Notes: generated by a model not told the origin, from the sequence alone. DNA of 64,000 bases from Apteryx mantelli (GCF_036417845.1 NC_089980.1:43584501-43648500); one strand, 5' to 3'. Positions 38,691 to 52,012 are shown, counted from the stretch's first letter. Made by a program: numbers and translations.

Positions 38691-39089
38691 CATCTCTCTG
38701 TGACAGATCACAAAAATCCCATCAGCATGAAACAGAGTCTCCTTGTTCTTCTGCTAGGTATATGAGAGGGTTTATCTGCAGTGTATATCTATTAGGCACC
38801 ACCAAATAATCATCAACAAATCTCACTTACCTTTCTCAACAGTGATACCTTCAATCTCTCCTGCAGGGCTTACATGAGATTTGTTAGAGAGGTGGTAAGT
38901 CCCCAAAGACTCCACAGCCTACAATTTTTCCTTCTTCACACGTGTGAATGAGATTATCTCAATGTGCTACAGAACATTCGAAGTTGGAACAAAATACATT
39001 CAGGTAAAAATTAAGCAATTATAATCAGAAGGAAAAAACGCTTCAAAGTTCTGCCTTTCACTTCCAGGCAAGATAAGAAAGATTACAGT

Positions 39090-39420
39090 AGTAGCCTTGC
39101 CTGCCCATTTAAAAGCATCCAAGGGCCTTATCTGACCCAGCTGAAACTCATCATCTTGCATCTTGATTACTGAAACATCCTTCTCCTTGGTCTTGCCAAG
39201 TGTGATTTTAGTCTGTGCACATTCCTGCAAAACACTGCCATAAAGATCCTTCTCCTAATCCACCAGCTTGAGGATTTTACACATTCTTTGCTCCTCTCAG
39301 CTGCATTCCTCTTCTTTACAAACTATTTATCTTTGCTGTCAAGGCCCTTCCCACCCTGCCAAGGAGCTCTCCTTTGCTATGACAATGTCATTTCCCTTCT
39401 CATCATTCTGTCAGTCTCTA
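39090..39420 (+). repeat. L2-clade LINE remnant (C-terminal reverse transcriptase)
   Basis: On the plus strand the codons read LIILHLDY-stop-NILLLGL, the hallmark LDYCNxLLxGL of L2-type reverse transcriptases, with a stop in place of the cysteine. It continues FLQNTAIKILL (family VQNxAARLL) and, after a one-base frame change, KLFIFAVKALPTLP (family KILLLTFKALHGLAP). This is an inactive fossil. The family differs from CR1, which has HLEYCVQFWAP at the equivalent place. Confidence 0.75.
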
Positions 39421-40549
39421 TTTCTCACTTGTTAACATTTTTATAGAAGCACTTCTGTGTTTTCTTCTTTGCTGTTATTGGGAAGAATCTTTGTAAAGAG
39501 CAGTGAAACCCTCTCATCTTTTCCAAATGTTTGCTGAAAACCCTCCTTTGCTATACCGTCTATGGAAAGCTTGACAGTGGTTTGGCCACTTCCAGTCATG
39601 CTGACAAAAAGGATTCCATTAATCCTTTCTGTTTCCCTGTCTGTCCAGATACATCCATTGCTTTTCTGATACCCACATCTGGAAGGTGGACAATGTCTTT
39701 TGGTCGTGCAACGTGTTGGTACAGCAGATTCCCTGTCATTGACTGGGACTTCTAAGGGCCACTGCAAAGCAAACTCTGATATTCGTCATTCCTTTTATAT
39801 CAAGGTTCAGTTGAACAGTTTACCTGAGTCCTGATGCTGCTGTGCTAGTGAAACACCCCACTTAGCAAAGGCTCTGCAACTGCTTTCTGTAGGTGACAGA
39901 CAGAAATATATGTGGAATTTCATCATACTCTGTGGGAAAGGTCTTTTCTGAAGATGCCTACAGGGAAAAGTAGGCTTCAGAGCAAAATTGTTCAGCTTAG
40001 CTCTGTTCTTGGCAATACTTCTTTTCCCTTCTTTTTCCTTCTTTTTCTTTGACTCCTGCAAATCCTCCAGTCCAAGAGGGTGTCTTTTGTGTACTAAATA
40101 CTGCTGTTATTTATCAAGTATTCTTGTCAAATGTGCGTAAAGTCAGTCCTGCAGGACAGCTTCAATCAGCTTCTGTTCAGTTGATTCCATCTGAATGACT
40201 CTGAAATGTAAATAAAATTACATTAATGGTGCTGTATTTGTATCCTGTTACAAATGTAATAGGCTTGAAGTAATGCTGAGTGTAGAATCAGATGAAGACT
40301 ATAGAGTAAAAATCAACCTCTAGGAAACAGCACAAAATTTGATATCTGGCTTACAACAGCAATCAGGGGTACATTTAATCCAGAGGATCTTTTTAATCAT
40401 ATTTGTTCATACTGCTTCTCTGCTTCATTCTAATAAAAAATAAGAATAACTCGGCCTCCTGTAGTGGTTATATATGGTTTAACAAGCATATAAAATATCC
40501 TGTATCTGTTCCTAGCTCACTGGTTTGAGACTTGCAATGATATTGTTAT
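39421..40549. other. Intergenic DNA, nothing identified
   Basis: No gene or clear repeat seen. A 108-codon minus frame at 39441-39767 is not recognised. Confidence 0.45.
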
Positions 40550-40612
40550 TAATAATAATCTTACATTTATATGGCACCTTTAATCCCAAAGCACATTATA
40601 AATTATAGCCAA
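40550..40612 (-). repeat. SINE 3' tail fragment, antisense
   Basis: The plus strand reads TTAATAATAATCTTACATTT, ATATGGCACCTTTAATCCCA and AAGCACATTATAA. Its complement is ctttgggattaaaggtgccatataaatgtaag plus an ATT-rich end, the same tail as at 36600, 37010 and 49410. A possible body remnant lies at 40980-41060 (TAGGATTCAGACCTCTGGCT), but the distance is too large for one intact element. Confidence 0.6.
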
Positions 40613-41060
40613 GCCCCAAGGTGCTTACTTAGCACTATCAAAATATGTGTGAGTTCTTCCAGTTCTTCAGTAAGAGACTCCAGATTTGGTCCTAGAACTT
40701 GTAAATATTGATATATACATGGTGAAATAGCTGTATGTTGAATATCTCCTCCAGAAATTCATTCCCCACAAGGTCTAGGATCACTGCCAATTAGACACTT
40801 GGATCATTCCTACTGGAAACGTTACCTGAAAACGCTGGGGAAAACCCAGCTTTCACCAAGAATACTACAGAACTTTTTGCAGGCATACTAACAAGGCACA
40901 GTGTCAGAACTGGAAGGTCTTACCTAGACCATTTGAGACAGGAAGATATGGGGAATGCAGTTAAACAGCTGGGAATAACTAGCTGAATTGGCCCTGCTAG
41001 GATTCAGACCTCTGGCTCTGGGGAGCGCAGGTATTTTGAACACTGCCATCTGTTACAAGC

Positions 41061-44000
41061 TGCTCTGTTTCAAGCTGCCGGTCCAGTAAATGGTTAGGAG
41101 TCTATCCAGTCTCTCACATACTTGTTCTGCATATTTTACAGGGGCATCAGTAGCTTTTTGGTACAAACAGAGGATTCAACAGACTCAGGGTAAGGATGCA
41201 AAAGTACCTGAGCAACATAAGGGGGAGAAAACAGGACACACAGTTGCTCCTGTCCCATCATGAGGTGCACAAGCTGCACTGGGGAGGGCTGATCAACCCA
41301 CTTAGAGCTATTCTTTTCTCTGAAGCTCCTAAACCATAGGGTAGTGGAGTTGTTTCCATGGCAAACAATGCTCCAAACATTGGTGGATTTCAGATCTTCA
41401 TCATTTATGGCAAGAGCCACCCCAAAGTAAGAAGCATATTTTCTTTGGGGATGTAATTGATGTCCTGGACACCATGGACAAGGTGACGTTGTCAGCAGAT
41501 GAGAAAATCTTCTAAACTGTTAACAATGTTCAGATATTAAGGACATCTCATTTCCAAGGCTTTTGTGCTGTGACATCAAAGTGCTTGGACAGCCTCCTCT
41601 GAGAGGCCTGTCAGATTGACTATGAATCCTGGTGTTTGAAGTGACATGGAAAATATCAGTGTCAGTGTTGATAGACATATCAGAGTCAGTGTTTGATAGA
41701 TTAAAAAACATTGGCAGTTTAGTATTCCCTTACTTCAAAACCATGCCTAGAAAGATTTCCAAGACCGTCCAGACTGCAGTGAAATTAATGAGCTGCAGTC
41801 ACATCTTATGTTCTATTTAGCCCTTAAATCTGTGGTCTAAAAAGTACGCAACATGCTCCTACCCTACTATGAGCGTACTGAGGGCAGTTACTTGGGCTCA
41901 GCGAGAGAGGGCAAAATCAGCACTATGGTAATGGGGTACATTTTGATGGAAGGCACTGGGATTATGCCAAGCCTACATTCAGCCCAAATGGTACCAGCTG
42001 AAAGTGCTAAGGAAGGAAACCTGAGTATATCATCCAAGCATCATGGAGTACTTTCAGTAATCTTTTATTTTGCTTTAAACAAACAAGCAATTAGTGGGTT
42101 AAACAAACTCTTAAGAGAATAGAAGCTCTAACATTTGTTCTGTTCCTTTTTTCTCCCAAATACCTTGTTTTGTGGCTCTCAGGTATGTGCTGTTCACATG
42201 CTTTCCTGTATTACTCACAACCACATGCCAAATGCTAGCTAATGGCTGGTTTATTCTGTTTGTGCTTTTGTATTATCCTTTTAAAAAAAAACAAAAACTA
42301 AAGCATTTTGAATTCACCCAGTGAACCAGCAAGCCAGCTGTTCATTTTTCATAGACTAGATAATTCACTTTGTAAATAGCTTACATTAAAATTTTTCGAT
42401 GAGCTACAGTGTATTAAGGTTTGTGTGGACACATCTATATTTTGAACCCTTTGAACCCTTCTGTCTGGCCTCTCACTGATGTCCATCCGATCCCGCTTCA
42501 TGCTAGAGCTGATTCATCTGCTTACTTGCAGGCTCTCACCCAATCAAGGGTCAAGCTAATGTTCAGTTAATGTTAAGTGTACCCAGAAGTATCATGTGCA
42601 TATATACTCCCGAAACCTCATATGCTTGTGTTGTGCCCTGCAACCTCATTGCCCTACATACGTGAGGAGCCATCCAGAGGTTACAGACTGTCATATGTCC
42701 AGGGAGAACAGGCTGTTCAGACTTGCCCTGATCTTGGCTACTGTGATTTGAAGCTATATGAGCATATACTGAAGTGAGTGACTGGAGAGGGATCCTCTTG
42801 GGATATAGCTCATTGCAACAGTGAAGGAAAGAATCTCTGGCAAAACTGGGGTGAAAAAAAACAAGGCCATAAACAAAGTCTCTGGCAATGCTCCAAGTGC
42901 CAATTCTTTAAGCCTTTGGTCTGATGTTTGGTGCAGAAGCTGGTGTGCACATTGTGGTCTGTTCTGGTGGCGAAGAGGAGACTACTCCTAACTCAGCCAG
43001 TGCTATAAGAAAGGAAATTTTCTGGAAACCCAGGTTCTTTTCCCTGTGCAGAAGCCAGGGCAGATCCAGATGAAGAGATGCTCCATAAACACAGTATAAA
43101 CATGCTATACCACTGTTGTGATGGGGTTCTCAGTGAGGTGGTAGCAGACTTTGTATCAGATTATATCTTGGGGTTGTAGAGAGAGGAAGGCACTTGAATG
43201 TGTTCTGCCTGCCCACTGGTTGGTGTTGTTTTAGGCCAACAGAAGTTAGGAAGTTTTCTCAGTTTGTTTGGCTTGTAACTCCCATTTTGATACTATATTT
43301 GCTGAAAACAGCATCCACGCCAGGGAATTTTCATTTGGTGGTGATTATTCCCTTGAAAATTGCATAGTAATTGCACACCATCACTTACCATCCCTACTCT
43401 CCCAGCCTTTTGCATTCTCACACCATCCAAGTCAAGCACCGCAGCACCTGCCTCCACTCCAGTCAAACTAATGACAGTGCAGCACTTACAAATAGATAAA
43501 ATGCCTCAAGTGAGACATCCAAGTCTCCCGATACTTTAGCTAGGGAGAGTTTGGAAAATAAACAAAGCACTTTGCTGTTTGATAGACACTATCAGTTTTC
43601 AGCTCCCGTGGCATTTTAAGAGGTGCATTTCTCAAAGCAAGTTTTGCAAAAAAGGAAGGAGATTAAATACCGCTTGGCTGGCCACAGTCAAACTCTTAGC
43701 ACTGTTAGAGTTTGGGTCCAATAAGGTTATTGCAGGACTCTGTTTGGTAGTGTGCTTTGATTGTTTTTCCTGGTGAAATAAAGCAGAAAGCAAAAGTAGT
43801 GCTGCAGCTTCTCACAAACAGTGCAAGCCAAAGAAGGTCCAGGAAGGTTGCTGGTCAGGCAGCGCTCTCCTTCCAGTCCTGCTGCACCTGCGAGAAGACG
43901 ACTCTGCTGAGTGATGTCCCCACATCTCCCTAGTTTGTCCTCTGCCTTTCAAGCAGGCCCCTTCTCTGCCCTTCAGGGCCTCACACCAGGATGAATTCCT

Positions 44001-47000
44001 GCAATGTAAGGACAGCCTTCCTGAATATACAAGCAGGAGATAGGTGAATGATTACAGTCCCTCCCACTCCCTGCTCTCCTTCTAGCTCTTTACTCCACAG
44101 ATTTCTCCTGCCTAACCTCCCAAACCCTCCTGCCCCCTCTACCATTGCAACTGTTTAGGACTTCTTTGAAAATGGGAAGCAAGGTGGGAAGCATTTTATT
44201 GTCAACAAGCCTTTCCCCAGCCCTGGGAAGAGACTTGGGAATGGCATTCCAGAATTATCATTTTGGAAATATTTTCATGGCTGCTACAGAGATGACAACT
44301 GATACAGTAATGACTTAGTTCCTCATCCTTTGATGCTGTCACATCACAGTCCCCAAGGAGGGAGAGAGTATCAGTTGCAGAGTGCCAGACTAGCCCCATA
44401 AGTCAGAGAGTAAAGGCAAGAGATGAGGTGTTTTACACCCTCTTGATGGTATTGCAGAGGATGAACAAAGGAAAAAAAGAGAAGAGGGGAGCTCTCTGAG
44501 CAGAAATACAAGGTATTTTTTTCTTGGGAATTGGGGAAAACAGAAAATTTCATTTTCAGCAGAAAATAAAAAGCAATGCAGAAGGGGCTTTTGGAGTAGA
44601 GACAGAAGCAGAGCATTGATGAAGGATGTGCTGGTGCATTGTTCCTGCACAGGATGCCAGCCCTAGCCCAGTCATGCTCTGGAGCCCAGAGGGACAAGCG
44701 CTTATTGAGGACAACAGTACACTTGCTGAAACACAAACCAGAAGCCCTGTCCTTCCTATTGCAAAAGCTAGGGCAACAAACCAGCAAATTCCCTGGAACT
44801 CTCATCTTTGTGTTCAGGCAAGGACGTCAGACAGAATCACCACATCTATACCCACCTGGGGGCTTTGCAGCCTTATTGTGTGCACCCAGCAGCTGTTCCT
44901 GTTGTTCCAACAGCTATGACTGTTTTATGGTACAGATTTTATTGACAACATTTCACAGATTGTTCTGTGGGTGGGTCTGTGACTTATTCGATGGAAAATT
45001 TTGCCTGGATTTGCCTGATGGGAGGTTTTACTGCTTGCAGTATTTGATTTTCAGTAAAGGTTATTTTTGACAAAAGTGTTAAAGTTTCATAAATTTATAT
45101 GTTATCTCATAAACATCGTAAAACGCCTTTTTGACAAATCTAATAAACATAACAAAATGCCCTCTCAATAAAATCACTGAAATCTTGAAAGGCTGCATAA
45201 TAATGTTGCATTTCAACATGTTCAGCACCTAGCTTTAAAGAAGGAACACAAAGCCATCCTCTTCTCTTAGCCATGATTTGCTGTTTGCTGACCTGAGCAT
45301 GTTGAAAGACTCTGCACTCCTCCCTTCTACCTGTCAGTGAAGCTCAGGGGTAGGGTTTGCTATGGGGCAAAAAAATACAGTAGGTTCACATTTTTCATGA
45401 GCATATATTGCTCAGTAGCCTCCAGCTTTGTCGTCTTTTTGTCAACCTTCCAAATATATACTTCATATATATTCTACATTACTCAGAGTAGGATGGAACA
45501 GATCTTATGCAAGAGTCCAGGAAAATGCTTCATGAGCTGGGGAAGCTGATGGGAAGATCATTTTCTTAGAACAAAAAAAGTGATGACACCTTTGCTGTCA
45601 AAGTGTTCCTGGAGAGAGTGCTACATTTCTCATTAGAGAAAATAGGTCTGGCTTCTTAAATGTCCTGGCATCCAAGTTCCCTGCTGGTCAACCATATAAA
45701 TATTGGCAGACCTTCTCCAGAGATGAACCGGGCACCTGATTTATTTCTTGGGTGAATTCTTAGAGCTGCTGTGTGTGTGAGAGGGGAAGGGAAAAATCAG
45801 CTGAGCCTTCTCAGCAAGCCTACTGCAATCAGAACACTTAACCATATCAACTTGTCAGAAACCTGTGCATTACCCAGCTGCCTGCCCTGGCCTGTCAGCA
45901 TCATTGCCTTAGCAGTACATGCTTCCCTGACAGCCAGTAGCTGCTCCACTACCATCACACGAGTTACTGACTGACTAGTAGGAGCTGGGAGAGGTGAACT
46001 TGCAGCACAATGATGGCCGCATGCCTCTCCATGGCCAGGGGAGCTCTCATGCTGACCAGGTGCCGCTGCTGTTCTGGGTTAAACTCCATGAAGATTTCTA
46101 GAGAAATTGACTTTGTCAGCCAGAAAGGCTATCACTGCTGCTGAACCATCCCAAGTCTGCAGCTCTGTCCTCTCCTACCAGCAAGTGCTCTTCCCAAGAC
46201 TGAAACACTGCTGCACTGATCAACAATCATTCTTCGCCATGCCTATGGAGGTTTCCTTCCCAAAGGAAGGTTTACTCACTACTGTAGAGACTTCCTTCCC
46301 AAAGTCGCCCTCATGCATAATCACAAATACAGGTGCAGCAGCCTCTGTGTCTCAACAACTGTTGGCTCTGCAATGACAGCAGCTGACAGCAGTTTGAAAA
46401 TGGCTGCTGGCTTGCAAAATCCAGATGAATCTTGAGCCGGTAGGAGTGAATTTCCTAGTTTGACACCAAGCCCTAAAATCCCATGGGCTGCTGGAAGGTG
46501 TCCCTGTGTAGTGACGTCCATGGGCACAAGCTGAGGAAGAATAAATGCTCCAGGATATGTGCCCAGAGTTCTGGAGCTCCTACTTTGAAAGGCCTGCCCC
46601 AACGTTGCAGTGCTGCAGGGGCACTGAGGAGAAAGCTGTATGAGCAGACACCGTGTCCTTGGAGTAGTTATACTGGCAAGAGTTGTGAGAGAAGAATAAG
46701 GTCTGAAAAAAATCTCAGCAACCCTATCTCCAAAACCAAAACTACCCCAAGCCTGCAGCTGCAAGGCATCAGAGTGGACTCCCTTCTTCCATTCTCAACC
46801 AGAAGAGCTTCTTCTTAATTAAAGGGAAATCTTTGTCAGGCAGGACCTACTTGCTGATTTTAGCTAAAACCAGAGCAAAACTCTTAAGTACACTGACGCT
46901 CTGCTCAGCGCTGCTGGCTTCCATGTGCAAACAAACCTAAATGCAAAGAACTCATGCAAGGAATAAACCCACTCTGGGAGAGGACTCAAGCTGGGCCAGT

Positions 47001-47148
47001 GCTCTGCTCCTCTCCCTGCTACCATCTGTAGTACTGAGTACCAAAGTCAGTGGTCCCAAAATTCAGAGCAGCTGCCTGAGACTGCAGTACAAGTTCCTGA
47101 GCTAGAGCAGCTGCTTCACTGCTGTGCCTGACCCAGAGCAGGTTGCAG
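41061..47148. other. Intergenic DNA, no gene recognised
   Basis: No exon or confident repeat seen. Several open frames of 90-150 codons (for example 44371-44805 minus and 44639-45070 plus) have no recognisable domain and overlap one another on opposite strands, which points to chance. Confidence 0.5.
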
Positions 47149-47206
47149 TGCCATGCTGCAGGGAAAGCTGCAGGACTGCCATGCTGTGGGGAGAGCTGCT
47201 GGGAGC
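47149..47206. repeat. 28-bp tandem duplication
   Basis: Two adjacent copies of a 28-bp unit, starting TGCCATGCTGCAGGGAAAGC at 47149 and TGCCATGCTGTGGGGAGAGC at 47177, with a few mismatches. Confidence 0.7.
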
Positions 47207-47248
47207 TTCTGCCAGATGGCTTTAGGAGAAAGAGTCTCTCAGGCATGC

Positions 47249-47310
47249 CTTTCCTTAGATACACTGCTTATATGCACACCTTTCCGTATACACACTGCTT
47301 AAATGCACAC
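47249..47310. repeat. 31-bp tandem repeat
   Basis: Two full copies, at 47249-47279 and 47280-47310, differ at about four positions; both contain ACACTGCTTA followed by ATGCACAC. The start of a third copy (CATTCCTTA) follows. The repeat begins 43 bp after the 28-bp duplication. Confidence 0.85.
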
Positions 47311-48471
47311 CATTCCTTATTTGTTTGCCTCCGCAGCTGAGAACAGGCTGCAAGACACCCATACTTACCTCAGTTTCTGCTTCCTGCTTCTGATTCAGGC
47401 ATCCTATTTCTCCATTTTCGCCACTATCATCTCAGTCTCCCTTTTATCCGAGAAGTGGAGGAAGGTGATAGAGGCTAGAATAAGGGGAGAGAGGAACATT
47501 GCCAGACACAATGCAGCGGGAGCACATTGCAAAAGGGCGTGGGCAATGCTTGGGTGAGTGCTACCACATTTCCCTATTTGGTTTGTACATGCTGTATGGC
47601 CTTACTCTTAAGCTGGCACATCTTCATCAGCTTCCCAAAGCTTAGAGAAATGGAGGAAGAGTGTCTCCCTGACACTGTTATAGGGGCAGGATCCTATGGA
47701 GACTGACAGATGTTCTCTTAACTTTTCTGTGCAATACAAACACTTCTCTGGGTCTTATCCCCCCCCTGCAGACACTCTGCCCTCTGTGATGTGGTTCCAG
47801 CTCCTTGTTAAAGGAGGGCTTGGCGGTGGCACCCCAGAGCTTTGGGATAGCATTAGTAGCACTGTGCTGTTCATTACAAGGAAGTGTTGTTATTTGGCCT
47901 GATGAAATTGGTGTAGTAAATCAATGGTAAGATGAGTGTTCCCCCTGAGTTCACTGAACTATGCTCTTTCCTGCTGAAGCCAGTGAGTTCTCCCTAACTC
48001 GTGTCTTCCATAAGTATTATCTTCCCAGTGTTAGCCTCTTTCCACAAATACTTGTTAATGGTCATGGAAATAATTTGAAGTTATTTCTTGCTCTGACATA
48101 TGAAATGTCAAGTGTGAAATGTCTCTCCATTGGTGTTGGTTATTAAGATCCTTCTGGAGATGACATGCATCTTCCAGTGGGCTTTAGGTTGACAGCTGAT
48201 AGCTTAACATAAATGGGAACTCCTGCTTGCAAAGTGAAAGAGAAACAGCAGGAAACAGCAAAGAACATCTCTGTCCCAAGAATGAAGTGACATACTTCAG
48301 CATTTTCTTCTGCTCTCTCCAATTTCACAGAATGTATTTAATTACTTTCTATTATAAATGAGACTTAAATTAGACTAATGTGCTGAGAAAATCTCCCCTT
48401 CATTGCACAGCTATTTTAACTTTATGATGTCACAAATGTCAGAATAAAACATTTATACTCTTCTTTTTATT

Positions 48472-48539
48472 GGCTAAATTTGTGTCTGGTTGTAAATCCA
48501 TGGAATTCAATTAGATTACACCAGATAGCAATTTGATCC
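48472..48539. mobile_element. Near-palindromic MITE-like element
   Basis: The left arm begins GGCTAAATTTGTGTCTGGTT and the complement of the right arm begins GGATCAAATTGCTATCTGGT. The arms meet near CCATGGAATTCAAT. The 68-bp unit resembles a palindromic sequence common in turtle and bird genomes that contains motifs like GTAAATCCA, TCAAT and TTACACCAG. Family assignment is from memory and is not certain; the imperfect inverted symmetry is seen directly. Confidence 0.5.
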
Positions 48540-49399
48540 TGTTTGTCTAGGTTCTGAGGTGAAAAGATTTACTAATGGCTCAAATTCCCTTATTTCCAGA
48601 GTCAGATATCAAATTCACTTAAAAGATGTTCTGCTTTCACTGCCATGACAACTATTACCAAAAATGGAGGCAGAGGAGAGTCAGATCCTGCATGGAAGAT
48701 TTTCCTTTCCCTGTTAGATATACACAGCATAGTCTGAGAATGAAACATGATGAAAATGCACAGTTTATACCTACCTCCTTCCAAGGCTAGATTCTCTCTT
48801 ATACTGGGTCTCTGAATATGCTTCTTCCAATTTCATATTTGATAGGTCAGGCCATTTATCCATTGTTTTGAGATTTATGACCCCCCTTATACTTAATGAT
48901 ATACCTCAAGCAGCAAGACTGGTCTTTCACTGGCAGACTGTGGCTTTTCTTTTACAGTCTTTCACAGTATCACTTCGAGGTGTTTGGTAAGTGGTCAGCT
49001 GGTGATGTTGTTGCCCTGATAGCTGTCATAAAGCTGTTTTGCAAAGTTGTTGGGTGAAGGGATCCTTGAGTATGGCTTGGTGTTTTGAATCACCTTTTTA
49101 TCTTCAGTAGTGAGTCTGTTGCTAGGAAAATGTTGGGGCCTAGCCGTCTCAGAAGGTCAATTTTGGGAGTAATGTGAACACCTCTCCATCCCAGTCCAGG
49201 ACACTGGTCCTGTTCAGCAGTTCTTTTTTGGGTCCAGTCAGCTGCAGGTCCAGAGCTTCAGACTGAGCTATGTAGTCTCCAGGAAAAGACTCCACAGCAA
49301 TGGCAGGCAGAGCAAGGCTTCAAGAGCTGGTTTTGGAAGTGTCTTTAATTAATAAGCTTATGGGCAGTGAAGGAGTTCCACCTAAAACTCTAAACTGGT

Positions 49400-49461
49400 T
49401 CCCTCACTAGCTCCTTTGGGATGAAAGATGCCACAGAAATGTAAGACATTATTATAATTGG
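49400..49461 (+). repeat. SINE 3' tail fragment
   Basis: CTCCTTTGGGATGAAAGATG followed by CCACAGAAATGTAAGACATT and ATTATAATTGG matches the tail consensus ctttgggatgaaaggtgctatataaatgtaag and its ATT-rich end. No body is recognised upstream. Confidence 0.6.
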
Positions 49462-51692
49462 ATATATCAATATGTCTCAATACCATGAGGGGAGGCATCT
49501 TAGGCATTGTTTAGAATAATAATGCAGAGGGCATTGTTTTCTTAACCTTCATTGTGAAAGTCATGCTTGTTCTGTAACCTTTATGCATACCTGGGGAGGA
49601 GATGAGTGATGCTGACTCTAGTGGTCTTTCCAAATGAAATGAACATAACATATATGATGATATCAACATAAATCAGCAGTACCACCATGGAATACACAGA
49701 AACAGTTTATTCTGCTGTAAATGTACAGAAGTTTTTGTCTGTATGAGTGTGCTTTTATAGGGATAGCCATGCTACTAAGCTAGCTATAGAGGTGTTAACT
49801 TAATACTGCATCACTAGTGCAATTATGAGAGATAAGCATCATTAAACCACAGTGCTACAAAACACTAGTTCTGGAAGATGTCATTATAATATACTGCATC
49901 ACTTGGCCAGTTTTTGATGATATGAGAGATGTCTCTTCTGACCTAGACCTTCTGGATCCAGAAAAATACTACTCAGTTGAGCTTTGTTCTACTTTCCCCC
50001 TCAGCAAAGTTCCCTGAACACACTTGAATGAGTATTGAGTGGATATGTCAGTGAGTTTTCTTCTGACCCCTCAGAGATCTCATTTGCTCTGGCATCTGTA
50101 GTCTCCATCAATTTTACTTTGTCCAGCTTTGAACACATTTGTACCCATCTTTTCATCTGTTTGTACATAAGTGGAGGATAATGGATGGAGACTGAATGAA
50201 GTTCTAAGAGAAGCATTTCATACTTATTATTTCATATTTGGCCATTTCCTATTCACATACTCCTTACTTAATCATGATTCAGCTCTTCTCCCGAAGGAGT
50301 TTGAGGAAAGACTGAGTCAAAACTGAATTACAACCTCATAAGTTTGGGAAGCCCGTAATGCTTTGTTTGTTCATTTAGATGTTGCACTGATATATAGATA
50401 TAGTGCTGACACCAAGGAGGAATATAGTCAAAAACTGACACCAACAAATTTGAGCAATGAAGCAGCTAGGTCTGCAGTGACTTCCAACACTGTTATGGAC
50501 TCCTGGACTGGTCCCAGAAAAATTTTGCTCTATTATTTTCTAGGTATCTGTCATTTTGTGCTATTTGTGTTATTGCTGAGTATTATCCTTAGGTTCGTTT
50601 TCAGAAAAGAACGTAAAAGAGAGGGAGAAAGAAAGAAGAGAAAGGCAGAAGTGTCCACAGTGAGACCTAAGCAATCAATATCTTCCAACCGCTTCCCAGA
50701 AGAGCAGCCTTATCAAGCCTGCACATTTGCTACCAGGCTGCACATTTTCTACCCTTCTTCATGTCTGTATGCCCAAGTGAAGTGTTTCACAGAAGAGAGG
50801 AGTTTTTCAAGCTGATCAAGGAAGCCCCAGGAGGCTGTTTAATTCAAATACTCCCCAAAAATGTAAGTAAGCCCTAAAAGAATGAAACAAACTTTGGAAG
50901 TTCCTAAACACTCTCCATCGCTTTCTCACCAGGTGCTGTGCACTGCTAGAGACTCTCTGTCCTGCATGTACCATTTTTCCTTCCATCTGCAGCAGAAACC
51001 TACAGGAGACATTACCAGTTTGCTAAACTCTCAGATCACTAACTGGTTGGATCTGTGTGTTTTCATCCTGGAATAGCTTGCTGCTTTACTGCTTCTGCTT
51101 CTTCTTGCTCATAGGTTGATGTCAAAAATGTTATCATTTAGGAAAGCTAGGAGGAAAGGACAATGTCAGTGTGTGATGTGCAGGAACTCTAACAAGGAGA
51201 GAAGGTCTAATGTCACTAATAATACATGAGACAGCATAATGGGAGGTCTTTGGAGAGAAAAGCAGCACTTAAGGGATTCTGGATAGGTGGGTTTCAGTCC
51301 TCCTTTGGGGGTTAATTACACTAATTGGCCCAATTTATCCTGATATTTCACTTCCTTTGATGTATTAGATCATTTCAAGCATTTAACCTTGTAAGAACAG
51401 AGCTGCTGTAGCTGTTCTTGCATGGCCCTGCCTAATAAATTGAGACTAGGGTGGGGCAGCTTGGATTTTCGGGTTATGCCTGAGTCTATTGTTCTTGCCA
51501 CAGGAGCTTTTCCAGCTAAAGCACAGGCTGTAATGACCAGACTCTCATACTAAAAATTTCAACATATTCTGATTCCTGACTCAGTACTGTCTTCAGGTCT
51601 CATCCTAATAGCTGTGCAGTGCTCTCAGCTGCCAGTGACTTCCTTGGGAGTACCAGTTCTGACCACTATACAAGAGATACACAGCACCCTCC

Positions 51693-51697
51693 ACATC
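51693..51697. repeat. Target-site duplication, left of the LTR
   Basis: ACATC directly before the TGTG start of the LTR. The same five bases follow the LTR at 52387-52391. By coincidence or by a longer duplication, the match continues for four more bases (TGTG), so the left boundary has slight ambiguity. Confidence 0.65.
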
Positions 51698-52006
51698 TGT
51701 GGGATAATGGTCTGTGATTATCTGTGATCCTCCCTGCCGTGGGGTAAACAGTGGATACAAAGGGTGATTTGTGGTCTGATGCCCATGCCGGTGAGGGGTG
51801 AGACAACGCCCAGGGTGAGGCAGAGGTCTCACCACTTGACATTGCTCTACCCAAAATGACACCTGGGGCGAGGCGGGAGTCTTGCAGCCTGGTGTTGTTG
51901 ATAGGGGCAAAAGAAAAAAAAGGCCAGCAGCCATTGACACCCTCTGCTGAGCTCGACAAGGACCAAACATCCCACAGTGTTTGACTCAGCCCCACCTCAC
52001 CAAGAG

Positions 52007-52012
52007 TATAAA
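52007..52012 (+). promoter_or_regulatory. TATA box of the LTR
   Basis: GAGTATAAATTC provides a TATAAA 309 bp into the LTR. Transcription would begin about 25-30 bp further on, near 52035-52040. Confidence 0.6.

Noticed and set aside
40980..41060. MIR-like head (TAGGATTCAGACCTCTGGCT) that might belong to the tail at 40550-40612
   Set aside because: The 370-bp gap is too long for one SINE without an insertion, and the match is short.
46321..46764. 147-codon minus-strand open frame
   Set aside because: Overlaps an opposite-strand frame of 111 codons and has no recognised domain; chance is the simplest explanation.
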